Source: Centrapalus pauciflorus (taxonomy: Eukaryota > Streptophyta > Magnoliopsida > Asterales > Asteraceae). Taken from it: a stretch of 64,000 nt of DNA. The stretch is taken from the NCBI GenBank assembly GCA_020465985.1, contig JAANYP010004791.1, positions 62,001-126,000 on the forward strand. Direction: 5' to 3'. Below the pieces are notes generated by a model that saw nothing but the letters and a program-made list of their open reading frames with translations, was not told where the DNA came from and made no database searches. Below are positions 11,598 to 23,283 of the stretch, piece by piece. A program made the translations under genes and the position numbers. Every line of letters begins with the position of its first letter. Position 1 is the stretch's first letter.

Positions 11598-14397
11598 GTT
11601 ATCACGGGGAACCCAAGCCATAACTGACTTGGTAATACCATTCTCGTCCACATACTTAAACTCTTTCAAATACCCATCTCTCCGTTCAGGTGACTTGGGT
11701 TTTTGAATTGGAGTCTGTTGTGGTGCAGAGTGATTTAAGTTCACTCTCGGCCTATATGTAGGCATTTGCTGTGGAGCTCTTGAATAATATTGATTATAAT
11801 GCAATTCTGACTGATATCCCTGAGCTCTACCTGGTGTTTGATGTCTTACAGGGGTATGTGACCTAACCGGAGTGTAAGCTCTGCTAGGTGTGGTACTCCT
11901 ATAATTCTATTGCGGCCCTGACCTAGATTGATTAACGACTCTATTTGGTGAATTAGTCCTAATCACTTCTTTTGGTCGACCTGACACATGCATTTGTTTC
12001 ACAGCAGATTTTGGTGCAGCTTGCACACTTTTCTCGGTATGTTGATAACTACTAATGCTTGCTACACTTGGAGAAGGCTTGAGTTGTTCCGGCTTTCCAG
12101 GATTAGGTGTAGTTTCTACTTTCCTATGTGAACAGCTAGAAGCAACATGCCCCCTTTCGTGACATCTAAAGCAAGACAGTTTATCAATTTACTTTTTGTG
12201 TGTGCCCTTTGACTTAGGTGTCTCACTAGTGTCTGGTTCTTTTGTTTCAACTATAGTGACTGATTCTTCCTCCTGATCATTAAAATCAATTTTGTGTTGT
12301 CCTACAGGTTTATCACTAGAGGATGGCACAATTTGAACTTTCTTAATCTTGATATTATTAGCAGCCACCTTAGGTTGAATTTCCTTTGCAATTTCAGACA
12401 CTGGTTCTGGTATTTCCTCTGAGTCAACTGATTTCTCAGTTTTCTCCTGAGGTTGAGGTACATAGTTATCGTTGAAAGGTGGAGGACTCTCATGATATCC
12501 TAGACCTACAGGCTTCTTAGACTGACGCTGTGCATCTAAGATTTTCCCTAGGTTAAGCGATGAGTTCCTAAACTTTTCAAGTTTACTATTTGCCTCAGCT
12601 ACCTTTACCTTAGACTCGGCTAGCTCTACTTCTTTGGATTTAAGCTCCTTAGTTAATGCCTCGACATGTTCATACATTAGTTCTAACCTAACGCACTGTT
12701 CGCTCAGTTTGTCCTTTAGAACTATTACATCCTGTGCATCAGCCTTAAGCTTATCCCTAAGATCTTGTTTTATATCCAATAGGCTAGCATTATCTGATTT
12801 TAACGATTCATTTTGAGCAGATATGGTTTGATGTGATTCTAGTACTAAATTTAACCTATCGTTAGACGTAGCACATAAAACACATAAATCCTGGAGAATT
12901 GTCTGATCAGCTGACTTTTCTACCCACAACGGACTGCTTTCATTCGGACTACTGTCCCCTGTGATTTCCTCTGCCCTATCACTTCCAGTCTTAGTCACTT
13001 CAGCCATAAAGGCTCTAGCGTGCGACTCTGGATGAGTACTCCAGTCATAAGTGTCATCTAGCTGTCTGTCTGATGTGACGTTGGACAACAGACCAGCTAT
13101 ATTCGCTTGACTGGTTGAACTACTCGGTAGATATCGCCCTTGCGATTGATTTTGATACTGTCCCTGGTAGTTCTCTACTTTCGGTCTCTGACACTCTCTA
13201 GCAAAGTGTCCTAACCCCGGACAGTTGTAACACTTAACTTTAGACTTGTCAAATCCAATCTTATTGTTACTTACGTTCAGATTCCTTCCCGTTCTTTTGA
13301 TGAACCTCTTAACTCTCTGAGTTACCATGGCCAGTTGCCATTGCAGATCCATCTCCTCCAGATCATCAGGATCTACTTGGTCGTAATCCTCATCCCATAG
13401 CGCAGGATCGTTGATTTTGCCCTGAACGCAATTGCCGTAAGCGGCCACAAAGGAAGCCAACAGATTTAGATGGTCTTCCGCAGACGTTGCGCTCATAGGC
13501 ATCTTTGAATAACCTTGAGATGTAGATGTCGGAGTAGCCTGATGCTGCTTTTCTTCTGGTCTACCAAACCCTAAGAAAGCCCTATTTACTGAGTCTTCTG
13601 TTTCAGCCGGTGACGATGTCTCTCCCGAGAAGAATGTTGTAGCGGTCTTCAACTCAATTGCCACTGAAGGTTTTGATTTCCCAAAGTACATAGCCGGATC
13701 TTGAACTTGATCATAATCAGTTTCCTTCTTCAGCAACTCAAAGTGATATGCCCTCAGCGTTCCAATAACATTATCTAGAGTCAGAGTATAGAACTTGTCT
13801 TCATCATGCTTTATTAAGGCCACATACATCTCCCACTTGGCCGGTAAAGAATCCAGAATCTTGTTAATCTTTTCCGTTTCACTATACTCCACGTCGTGAC
13901 TATCTAACTCAGTTAGTAGATGATAGAATCATGTAATAGTCTCATCCAGTTTTTCGTTCTTCAAGGTTTTGAAAATCGCGAACTGCTGCTTGAGCATTTC
14001 CATTCGATTCTTTCGGACCCTCGGGTTACCTTCACACCGTTTCTCTAATGCATCCCACAGCTCTTTCGCTGTCTTCTGATTACGGAAGGTGTGTAATATC
14101 TCCTGAGGTAACGCCATTCGAATGATAGCTATTGCACGGTTCTCAGCTTCATACACCTTTTTATCGTCATCCTTCATCTTGGAATAAGGCACAACCTTTT
14201 GCCGTCCTTCTACCTCAGCTGTAGGTGGAATGTACCCTTCATCGATACAAAGCCCACATGCGCATATCATTAAACCTTGTGAAGTCGGCAAACCTATCCT
14301 TCCACCAGTAATAGTCCTCAAGTTTCATTAACTTCGGTGGTGAATTCGCCTTTCCAACCTCGTGATCCATTTCCATAAACCTTTGCAGACTTGCCAT
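11598..14397 (-). pseudogene. gag: gag of element B (UBN2-type), broken
   Basis: The ATG at 14395-14397 aligns with the gag start of element C. The N-terminal part matches copia gag (UBN2 type): EDYYWWKDRFADF, RMALPQEILHTF and KELWDALEKRCEGN. Two CCHC zinc knuckles are present: CYNCPGLGHFAREC and, after a coiled-coil region, CFRCHERGHVASSC (about 12130-12171). A Pro/Arg/Ser-rich linker leads to protease in the same frame. Breaks: a frameshift near 14255, TGA at 13929-13931 (element C has a CGT codon here), TAA at 12189-12191, TAG at 11907-11909 and TAA at 11595-11597. Two zinc knuckles separated by a long coiled coil are also present in C, so this is family architecture. Confidence 0.9.
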
Positions 14398-15012
14398 TGT
14401 TTCAAATATATTTGTATTCAAACTTAATTAATTTAATTCGAAATTAATTTAAATTAATTCTTTCGAATTTGAGTAAATTCAAATGTAATTAAATTTAAAC
14501 CTGTTTGGGATTAAATTCGAATTAAGTTTTAAATCCAGCTAAACTCAAAAATAATGACAAAGTCAAAATCCACTAATCTCGAAACTCCAACTAAATTCGA
14601 AGATCCACTAAACTCGAAATTCCCTAATTCGACTTTAGGGTAAAGTCGAAACCCAAAGCAAATTCGAACTGGCCAAATTCGAAGCAAACTTTAAGGAAAC
14701 TCGAAAGGAGCGTATTTTGGTCAAACTCGAAATTCTAGAAAACCCTAATACTCCCTTACTAAACTCGAGCGCCGCAAATTCGAAAAACGGCTAAGACTTC
14801 GAGTTTTTCAAGTTTTTCAGATTAAATCAATATTTTTACAAGTAAAAATACTGATTTTGGTCAAAAACTTGAACTACAACAAAGTATTTCTCGAAATCTG
14901 ATTTGTTAAGCTCGAAAAACCTCAAAAATCGTGATAATAACCGTCCAAAACGTCAAGAAACCTAGGATGTTTCTAATGAACACGAAGAACACCAAGAAAC
15001 ACCCCTTAGCGT
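14398..15012 (-). other. 5' leader of element B
   Basis: Untranslated leader between the primer binding site and gag. It is AT-rich and dense in AAATTCGAA / AAACTCGAA motifs (14450-14800). No ORF of interest. Confidence 0.85.
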
Positions 15013-15023
15013 CTCTGATACCA
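15013..15023 (-). promoter_or_regulatory. Primer binding site of element B (initiator tRNA-Met)
   Basis: The minus strand reads TGGTATCAGAG two bases inside the 5' LTR, complementary to the 3' end of plant initiator tRNA-Met. Confidence 0.93.
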
Positions 15024-15025
15024 CT

Positions 15026-15690
15026 TGTAAGGTCCTGAACTCACGTATCTATCTAGACGCGACACCGTCCAACGACTGCGGAATCCTCGTTAGCGGCTTG
15101 ACGGTAAGATCACACGCACGGAACACGGAGACTACCACGGCGTTGTACGAACGACTACGAATGAACCTACGCGATGATTCTCTCCGAAAACACTCACTGA
15201 TTGCTGATAAACTCGAGATCGCCTTTGCTTAATTACTCTCCGGAATTCTGCAAAAGTCTCACAATTATTCTAGTTAATCCTTAATTATACTGACCATTTC
15301 GAGTTTGTCTTAGGACAAACTCGAACCAGGCCCAAGGCCACATTCGAATTTTTCCACCTGACAAATTCGAAATTACCTTAAGAGCAAATTCGAATTTATA
15401 CTATATTCGAATCTGCCTTATGTGATAAATTCGAATTTACTCTAAATTCGAATTTCACATTACAAACTCTATTTGAACTTATGTTTTAACTTATGTTTGA
15501 ATTTATCTTTGAACTTCATGTTTGAACTTCTTGTAATACGTTACACCAAGTTCAAACATACAATCAATCAATATCAAACACATATAAACACATATATCAA
15601 ATACTAGTCAATATTCAACATTACTTAAGTTGACTAACACAAAATGCCAACTATATTTAGACTGATATCGTCACACAAGGTGTACCAACA
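15026..15690 (-). repeat. 5' LTR of element B
   Basis: 665 bp with intact TG...CA ends. About 29 differences from the 3' LTR by eye plus small indels. The 40-bp inverted repeat recurs at 15509-15548. Confidence 0.95.
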
Positions 15691-15695
15691 ACATC
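15691..15695. repeat. Target site duplication of element B (right copy)
   Basis: ACATC, identical to 2351-2355. Confidence 0.95.
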
Positions 15696-15991
15696 ACAGC
15701 TCCGAATCGAGAAATCAAGTTTGCAAGAGATTTGAAAGAGTATCAAGTCATAATGGTCAAGCATGATGGCGGTCATGTAAAAAGATAGAAACAAAAAGTT
15801 AAGAGCTATGAGGAGCGTTGGACTTAACAAATTTTCTGATGGTACGTTACAGAAAGTTTTGAATGGATTAAAGGGAAAGCTGGCTTCTGACAGAAAGAGA
15901 AAAACTAAGAAAGGAGCATTATCTGTGAATGATAGAAGATTAATGGTGGAGTTTATATCGAAGATTGAATGGAGACTTTCAGACCGGAAAA
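15696..15991 (+). pseudogene. Post-pol ORF of element A, middle part
   Basis: Reading resumes in the frame left at 2355 and runs to a TAG at 15786-15788. Coding potential then continues in another frame from about 15808 with GLNKFSDGTLQKV and a Lys/Arg-rich stretch, until element C interrupts it. The NKFSDGTL-type motif followed by basic residues occurs at the C-terminal end of this ORF family, so a frameshift near 15790 is likely. This stretch between two large insertions is all that separates B from C. Confidence 0.65.
15987..15991. repeat. Target site duplication of element C (left copy)
   Basis: GAAAA, matching 37656-37660. Confidence 0.95.
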
Positions 15992-16655
15992 TGTTGGTAC
16001 ACCTTGTGTGACGATAGCAGTCTAATCGATCTAACATTGTGGTTTAAGTAATATTCAACATTGTGGTTAAACGAGTGCTTGATATATGTGTTTATATATG
16101 TTTAATAGTAATTGATCGTATGTTTGAACTTGATGTAACGTATTACAAGAAGTTCAAACATAAAGATCAAAGATTAATTCAAGCATAAGTAAAAACATAA
16201 GTTTCAACACTTAGGTGTTTAAGTGTTTTGGCTAGATTCGAATTATATAAGGGTAGACATTCGAATCTGTGATAGATTCGAATGTAGCCTTAGATTCGAA
16301 TGTGCTCAGATTCGAGAGTGTCTTGGTGGACAGACTCGAATGGGCCTTGGGCCAGATTCGAGTTTGGCCCACATCAGACTCGTATCAGGGTCTATAATTA
16401 GGGATAGACTCGAATTATTATTAGACTTTTAGCAGAATTCGTGAGGAATTAAGCTTAAGGCGATCTCGAGTTTATCATCAGCTTTAGGTCCGTTTCGGAG
16501 AGAATCAGTTCGTAGGATCGTTCGTCAGTCGTTCGTTCAGCCTCTGATAGTCTCCGTGTTTCGTAGTTGAGAGTTGTCCGTCTAACCGTTAACGAGGATT
16601 CCGCACTCGTTGACGGATCCGCGTCTAGATAGATCTGTAGTCAGTAGACCTTACA
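15992..16655 (+). repeat. 5' LTR of element C
   Basis: Starts TGTTGGTACACC and ends CTTACA. TATA-like TATATAA at 16244-16250, a 40-bp inverted repeat at 16121-16160, and about nine YTCGA-core motifs between 16230 and 16440, mostly AGATTCGAA or AGACTCGAA. Confidence 0.96.
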
Positions 16656-16657
16656 AG

Positions 16658-16670
16658 TGGTATCAGAGCC
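16658..16670 (+). promoter_or_regulatory. Primer binding site of element C (initiator tRNA-Met)
   Basis: TGGTATCAGAGCC, two bases after the LTR. Confidence 0.95.
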
Positions 16671-17308
16671 TACGGAGTGTTCTTGGTGTTCTTCGTGTTC
16701 ATCAAATACATTCTAGGTTTCTTGACGCTAGTTGGACGGTTTTTCTCTCAAAATCGAGTTTTTGAGCTTAGCAAATTAATATTCAGCAAATACTTTGTGG
16801 TTTTTCTCGTTTTTGATCGAAACCATTATTTTTCGTTAGAAAAATACTGGTTTAATCTGAAAATCGTTAAAAAATCAAAGTATTCACTGTTTTTCGAGTT
16901 TGCGGCGCTCGAATCTAATAGGGGCAATTAGGGTTTCACTTTAGTCTCGAGTCTAATCTAAATCTACTCCATTTCGAGTCTGTTTCAGTAGGTTTCGAAT
17001 CTGTGTCGAGTTTGTGCTTCATTCGAACAGAGTCTCGAGTCTAGTTCGAGTCTAGTCTAGTTTCGATAAGTGCTTCGAATCTGCTGTTACTTCGACTTTG
17101 GTAGACCTTCGAATCTAAGGTCCTTCGAATCTAAGGACATTTCGAATCTGACATATTTCGAGTTTAATTGAATTAAAACACTTAATAGAATTTAATCCCA
17201 AAAAGAATTAACTTTAATTAGTTTCGAATCTACCTACATTCGAAAGAATTATTGTAAATCAGTTTCGAATTAAATTAATTAAGTTCAAATTCAATTACTT
17301 TCGAAACG
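16671..17308 (+). other. 5' leader of element C
   Basis: Non-coding leader rich in TTCGAATCT / TTCGAGTCT motifs (16960-17160). Collinear with the leader of B, whose motifs read TTCGAATTT instead. Confidence 0.85.
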
Positions 17309-19640
17309 ATGTCAAATCTTCAGAAATTCCTAGAAATGGACCACGAGGTCGGAAAGGCAAACGCACCGCCTAAGCTGATGAAGGTCGAGGACTATTACTG
17401 GTGGAAAGACCGATTTACTGATTTCGTACGTTTCAACGACATGCGCATGTGGGTGTGCATCGACGAAGGGTATATTCCACCGGTGTCTGAAGTTGAAGGC
17501 CGTCAAAAGGTCTTGTCATACCAAATGATGAAGGAGGATGACAAGAAATTATTTGAAGCCGAAAACAAAGCTTTCTCTCTAATCCGAATGGCGTTGCCGC
17601 AGGATATTCTACACACATTTAGGACTCAGAGGACATCAAAAGAACTTTGGGAGTCGCTAGAGAAGAGGTGTGAGGGAAATCCTAGAGTTCGGAGAAAGCG
17701 TACAGAGCTGTTAAAACAACAGTTCGTAATTTTCAAGGCGTTAAAGGATGAACAACTGGATGACATCATCACTCGTTTCTATCATCTATTGACGGAACTT
17801 GAGAGCCATGGGATTGAGTTTACCGATACTGACAAGAACAACAAGCTTCTTGATGCCCTACCAGCCAAATGGGCTATGTACGTGGCAATGATCAAGCTGA
17901 ATGAAGACAAGTATTACACTCAATCTCTGGATCGTTGAGGGCATATCACTTCGAGCTCCTGAAGACTGAGACTGATTACGAACAAGTCCAGAATCCAGCA
18001 ATGTATTTTGGAAAGACGACAAAATCTTCAGCGGCAGCCGAACCGAAGACTGCTACAGCGTTTTTCACTGGAGAGACATCGTCACCAGCAGAGTCTGATG
18101 ACACACTGAATCGCGCGTTCTTAGGGTTAGGAAGATCGGAAGAACCGCAACCTCAAGTACAACAAGCATCGACATCTCAGAGCTATTCAAAGATGCCCAT
18201 GAGCGCAAAGTCGGCGGAAGAACATCTGAATCTGCTTGCTTCTTTTGTAGCCGCGTACGGAAATTGTGTTCAGGGCAAGATTAATGATCCGGCTCTTTGG
18301 AACGAAGACTACGATCAGGTCGACCCTGATGATCTTGAGGAGATGGATCTTAAATGGCAACTGGCCATGGTAACCCAGAGGGTTAAGAGATTCATAAAGA
18401 GAACTGGAAGGAATCTGCAGATGAATAACAAGGGGATAGGGTTTGATAAGTCCAAGGTGAAATGCTATAACTGTCAAGGACTAGGACACTTCGCCAGGGA
18501 GTGCCAGAGACCAAAGGTAGAGACATACTAGGGGCAGAGTCAGCATCAGGGACAGTTCCAAAATCAGTCCCAACAACGATACCTTCCGAGTTCCTCATCT
18601 GGACAAGCCAATCTAGCTGGTTTACTATCCAACGTCACTTCAGACCGACAGCTAGATGGTATGTATGATTGGAGTTCACATCCTGAGTCGAATGCTAGAG
18701 CCTTCATGGCTGAAGTCACAGAAACTGGATGTGATGGAGACGAGCAGACCACACGGGACAGCAGTCCGATGTGGGTAGAGAAGGCGAATGATCAGACAGT
18801 GCTGGAGTTTGCTGCTCAGATGGCCAACGTGGAATCTGATAACTCAAAGGTTAGTCTGTCTTATTCTCTATTTCGTGAAGTATGTGCTTTATGTGTTAGT
18901 TCTAACGATAGGTTAAATCTAGTCTTAGACTCACATAAGACCATAACTGCTCAAAATGAAAACTTAAAAATTGAAAACGCTAGCCTAAATGATATCAAGC
19001 AAGATCTAAAAGAAAAGCTTAAGGCTGATGCTCAAGACGTAGTAGTTCTAAAAGACAAACTCAGTGAGCAGTGTGTTAGGATAGAGCTAATGTATGAGCA
19101 CGTAGAGGCCTTGACAAAAAGTCTTAAGGACAAGGATATAGAGCTAGCAGAGACAAAGGTTAAGGTAGCAGAGGCAAATAGCAAGTTGGAGAAGTTTAGG
19201 AATTCGAGCCTAAATCTAGGGAAAGTCTTAGATGCCCAAAGACAGTCTAAGAAGCCCGTAGGTCTAGGTTTTCACGAAATACCTCCACCTTTCAATGCAA
19301 ACTATGTGCCTCAGCCTCAGGAGAACACTGACAAATCAGTAGACTTAGAGGACCTACCTACACAGACACCTGAGCCTATAGTAGAAAATACACCTAAGGT
19401 GGCTGACTCAACCGTCAAGGTCAAAAAAGTGAAATTTGTGTCTTCCTCCAGTGAAACACTTGCAGGAAAACTAAAAATTTCTTGGGCTGACCAGGTCGAC
19501 GAGCCAGACACCGTAGATGTTCCAAAGGAAATAGACGCTAGTGAGACACCTAGATCTAAGGGAACACACAAAAATTCCATAGATAAGATGTCTTGCTTCA
19601 GATGTGACGAAAAGGGGCATGTTGCTTCTCACTGTCCACT
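17309..19640 (+). pseudogene. gag: gag of element C (UBN2-type), broken
   Basis: The start ATG is followed by the same gag as B (EDYYWWKDRFTDF, RMALPQDILHTF). A small deletion and frameshift occurs at about 17932, where six or so residues present in B are missing, and TAG at 18529-18531 lies just after the first zinc knuckle (CYNCQGLGHFAREC). A long Lys/Glu-rich coiled-coil region follows (about 18900-19230), then the second knuckle CFRCDEKGHVASHC (19592-19633). Immediately after it the sequence jumps into the middle of the pre-integrase region, so the linker and protease found in B are absent. Confidence 0.9.
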
Positions 19641-22600
19641 TAGGAAAGCCGGGATTCAAAATTCCTGAAGAATGGGTATTGATGCGGGCGCCAAGGAAGA
19701 ACGACTTGTACATGCTGGATATGAACAAGCCAGAGACCTCGATGGGGCCAATCTGTCTATTATCCAAAGCTTCAGAGACGGAATCAGTACTGTGGCACAG
19801 ACGCATGGCTCACCTGCACCTAAGGAAGATGAATTACATAACGAAGAATGGACTCGTGCAGGGTGTGCCAATGAAGAGCTTTCAGTTCGAGGACAAGTGT
19901 CTACCGTGCATGAAGGGCAAACAACATAAGAAGACACACAAGTCCAAGAAGCAGAACTCCATAGCCTCAACATTCGATTTGTTGCACATGGACCTTTTCG
20001 GCCCAATCAACAAAAGGAGTATCGGAGGTAGTTGGTACTGCTTAGTTATCACTGACGATTACTCACGTTTTTCTTGGGTTTTCTTTTTAGGTACGAAGGA
20101 CGAGACGGCTGCAAAGCTCATCGGGTTCTTAGACCAAGTGGAGAACTCCTACGAAACAAGGGTTAAATATATTCGTAGTGATAATGGGACTGAATTCAAG
20201 AACACTGTAATTGGTGTATATTGCCTATCAAAGGGCATAGTGCATCAATTCAGTGCACCATATGAACCTCAACAGAATGGGGTGGCCGAACGTAAAAATA
20301 GAACTTTGATTGAAGCTGCAAGGACCATGCTTTCGGATTCAAAGCTTTCTACCATGTTTTGGGGGGAGGCAGTGAATACGCGTGCCATATTTTAAACCGA
20401 GTCCTTACAGTCAAATCGTTGAACAAAACATGCTATGAAATTTTGAATAAACGGCCACCTAACTTAACTGGATTCGAACCGTTTGGAGTACCATGCACTC
20501 TTTTAAAAACAAAACATCAACCGAAGTTTGGTGAAAAGGCTGACGAAGGATACTTCCTAGGTTATGTGCCGAACTCACCAAACAAACGGGTTTTTAACAA
20601 AACAAATGGTACTGTGGAGATTGTGTATAATATTGAAGTCACAAGTTATACACATGAACCCCAAACTGGTCCGGAATGGATATTTGACTATGATAAGTTA
20701 TTTGAGTCATTTAACATTCCTTTGGATGATAATGCAGGTACAATCGAAAAGGACATGGCGACGTTGCATTTGAACGACGATGGCCATATCTTTCCGAGGA
20801 CCACGTTTGAATCTACATCTGAGCCTACTGCGACTGTAGATAGATCTCCAGAAGTTCCTGATCAAGAATCACCTACCACTGAGAATCAGACTCAAGCATC
20901 GAGTTCCAACTCTGAGGAAAACATCCGTGAGGAGGAAAATGTAGAAGCTGAGCCTGTTCCCCCATTAGGTGAAATAGGATCTAACTTAGGAGATAATCTA
21001 AGGGTTGATGATATAGAGACCTCTAGGATTAACAAGAACCATCCATTAGAAAGCATCATAGGAAATCCTAACGAGGGTGTGAGGACTAAGAGTAGTGTAA
21101 ATAACAACACTGTGTTGTTGTCGATGATAAACGACTTCGAGGCATATCACACATGTCTCTATTCATGTTTCATATCGCAAGTAGAGCCTAAGAATGTGCA
21201 AATGGCAATTAAGGATAACTCCTGGGTTGAAGCGATGCAGGAAGAACTTTCGCAATTTAGGAAATTAGAAGTGTGGGAGTTAGTTCTGTTACCTCGAGGG
21301 GAGATTGCCATAGGAACCAAATGGGTTTTTAAGTGCAAAAGAGACGATCGGGGTATAGTCACGCGCAACAAGGCAAGGTTAGTTGTAAAGGGTTTCAACC
21401 AAGAGGAGGGAATCGATTACAACGAGGTTTTTGCACCAGTAGCAAGGCTGGAAGCCATTAGGTTGTTTCTAGCGTTTGCCTCCTTCAAAGGCTTTAAGGT
21501 ATATCAGCTAGACGTTAAGAGTGCTTTCCTATATGGGAAAGTGAAGGAGTTGGTGTATGTAGAACAACCGCCCGGATTCACAGATCCAAAATATCCTGAT
21601 AGAGTATATCTCTTAGATAAGGCTCTTTATGGATTACATCAGGCACCTAGGGCGTGGTATGAGACTCTATCCAACCATCTTTTAGAAAACGGTTTTGAAA
21701 GGGGTAGGATAGATAGTACTCTGTTTGTTAAGAGGAAGGGTGAAGACTTTATCTTGGTACAAGTGTACGTCGATGATATCATCTTTGGATCATCAGACGA
21801 ACAGATGTGCAAAGATTTCGAGAAGGTGATGAAGTCTAAGTTCGAGATGAGTGCTATGGGGGAGTTGAATTTCTTTTTGGGGTTACAAGTTGACCAAAAG
21901 AAGGAAGGGATGTTTATCCATCAGACTAAGTATGTCTATGACATATTAGAGCGTTTCGGGATGGAAGGAACAAAGTTGACTGCCCACTTCAGCACGCCGA
22001 TTCAAGTGAATCACAATCTCGGGCCGGGTACTGAAAGTGATACCGATGTGGATCCGACTTTATATCGGGCCATGATTGGGTCACTTATGTATTTAACTGC
22101 TTCAAGACCTGATATTATGTTTGCTGTGTGTATTTGTGCTAGGTTTCAAGCGAATCCGAAGGAGATGCATATGAAAGCTGTGAAGCGGATTCTACGATAC
22201 CTCAAGTCGAAACCGAAGCTGGGACTTTGGTATCACGCGGAGGGAGATCTAGAGTTGGAGGCATTCACAGATTCTGACTACGGAGGATGCAGCTTGACGC
22301 GCAAGTCAACGACTGGAGGTTGTCAGTTCCTAGGAGGGAGATTGGTATCCTGGCAATGCAAGAAACAAACGTCGGTAGCCGTGTCAACGTGCGAGGCCGA
22401 GTATGTTGCTGCTGGTAGTTGCTGCTCACAGGTTCTGTGGATACAACAACAATTGCGGGACTACGGTTTGGCTTACACTCAAACTCCTATTAGGATAGAT
22501 AACCAGTCTACTATTGCTATAACTAATAATCCAGTTAAACACAACAAAACAAAGCACATAGACATAAGGCATCATTTTATTCGTGATTGTGCTGAAAAGA

Positions 22601-22722
22601 ACTTAATCAAACTGGTAAAAGTGGCAACAGAAGATAATAATGCAGATTTATTTACCAAAGCGTTTGATAAGTCACGGTTTGAGTATTTAATTCAACTGAA
22701 TGGAATGCGCAACCCAGAGTAA
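19641..22722 (+). pseudogene. pol: Integrase-RT-RNase H region of element C (Ty1/copia pol), protease deleted
   Basis: Begins abruptly at KPGFKIPEEW, equivalent to a point well downstream of the protease in B. Integrase motifs are intact: HRRMAHLHL...CLPC zinc motif, HMDLFGPI, RSDNGTEF and QNGVAERKNRT. A one-base loss near 20380 shifts frame between integrase core and its C-terminal part. The next frame (20359-22722) is open for 787 codons and holds RT with intact YVDDIIFGS, then RNase H with FTDSDYGG and STCEAEYVAAG, ending GMRNPE as in B. RT and RNase H look functional, but lack of protease means the copy would need one in trans. Confidence 0.92.
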
Positions 22723-23283
22723 ATTGACCTTAGTAGTAGTAGTTTATTTTCTTTTAGAGTCGTAGTATTTCTTTCTTTACAGTAGTCTGCTAATTTAGGT
22801 AAGTTTCTATTTTTAGTAAGTTTCTATTTTTAGTAAGTTAGTAGGTTAGCTTATTTTACTGCTTTTTCTTATGAAAAACAAAAGAAAAAAGAGAGAAAAT
22901 TACAAAAATACAAAAAAAGAGAATATCAGAAAAAAGAGTTAAGTCTTAGATACATAGGTTCAAAGTGACGAAAATTAGCACAGTCGTTACAAACTCTAAG
23001 TGTTTAGGCTTTCACACATAATGCAACTAAATTCTAAGTGTTATACTTTATTTAGTTTGATGTGTTGGTAGGCATAATACATATAGGGAATCTCAAGGCT
23101 AATAAAATATTCTAGAAAAAGTCAAGCGTGTCACTAACTTAGATGTACGACCAATCGGTCTTAATTTTTATGTACAAGACATACAAACTTTGAGTCTAAA
23201 TGAGGTATGCAAACTTTCTGGGGATGTATGGCAACATCAAATACATCTTAAAATGGAAAGAATAGAAATATCATATAAAACTG

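Larger units (their letters stand above)
2356..15690 (-). mobile_element. Element B: full-length but decayed Ty1/copia Sirevirus-like retrotransposon
   Basis: Two 665-bp LTRs, a tRNA-Met primer site, gag, pol, a long non-coding spacer, an env-position ORF and a PPT occur in that order on the minus strand, bounded by a perfect 5-bp duplication. By eye the LTRs differ at about 29 of 665 sites (about 4.4%), so it is clearly older than C. Coding regions have several frameshifts and in-frame stops, and the reverse transcriptase active site is altered. Same family as element C, with which it shares LTR layout, PBS, spacer structures and all proteins. Confidence 0.95.

Noticed and set aside
16223..16432. 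69-codon frame repeated at 37223-37432
   Set aside because: Lies inside both LTRs of element C and arises from YTCGA repeats; no known protein features.
19656..20006. Minus-strand frames of 111 and 116 codons
   Set aside because: Antisense shadows of the integrase region of element C.
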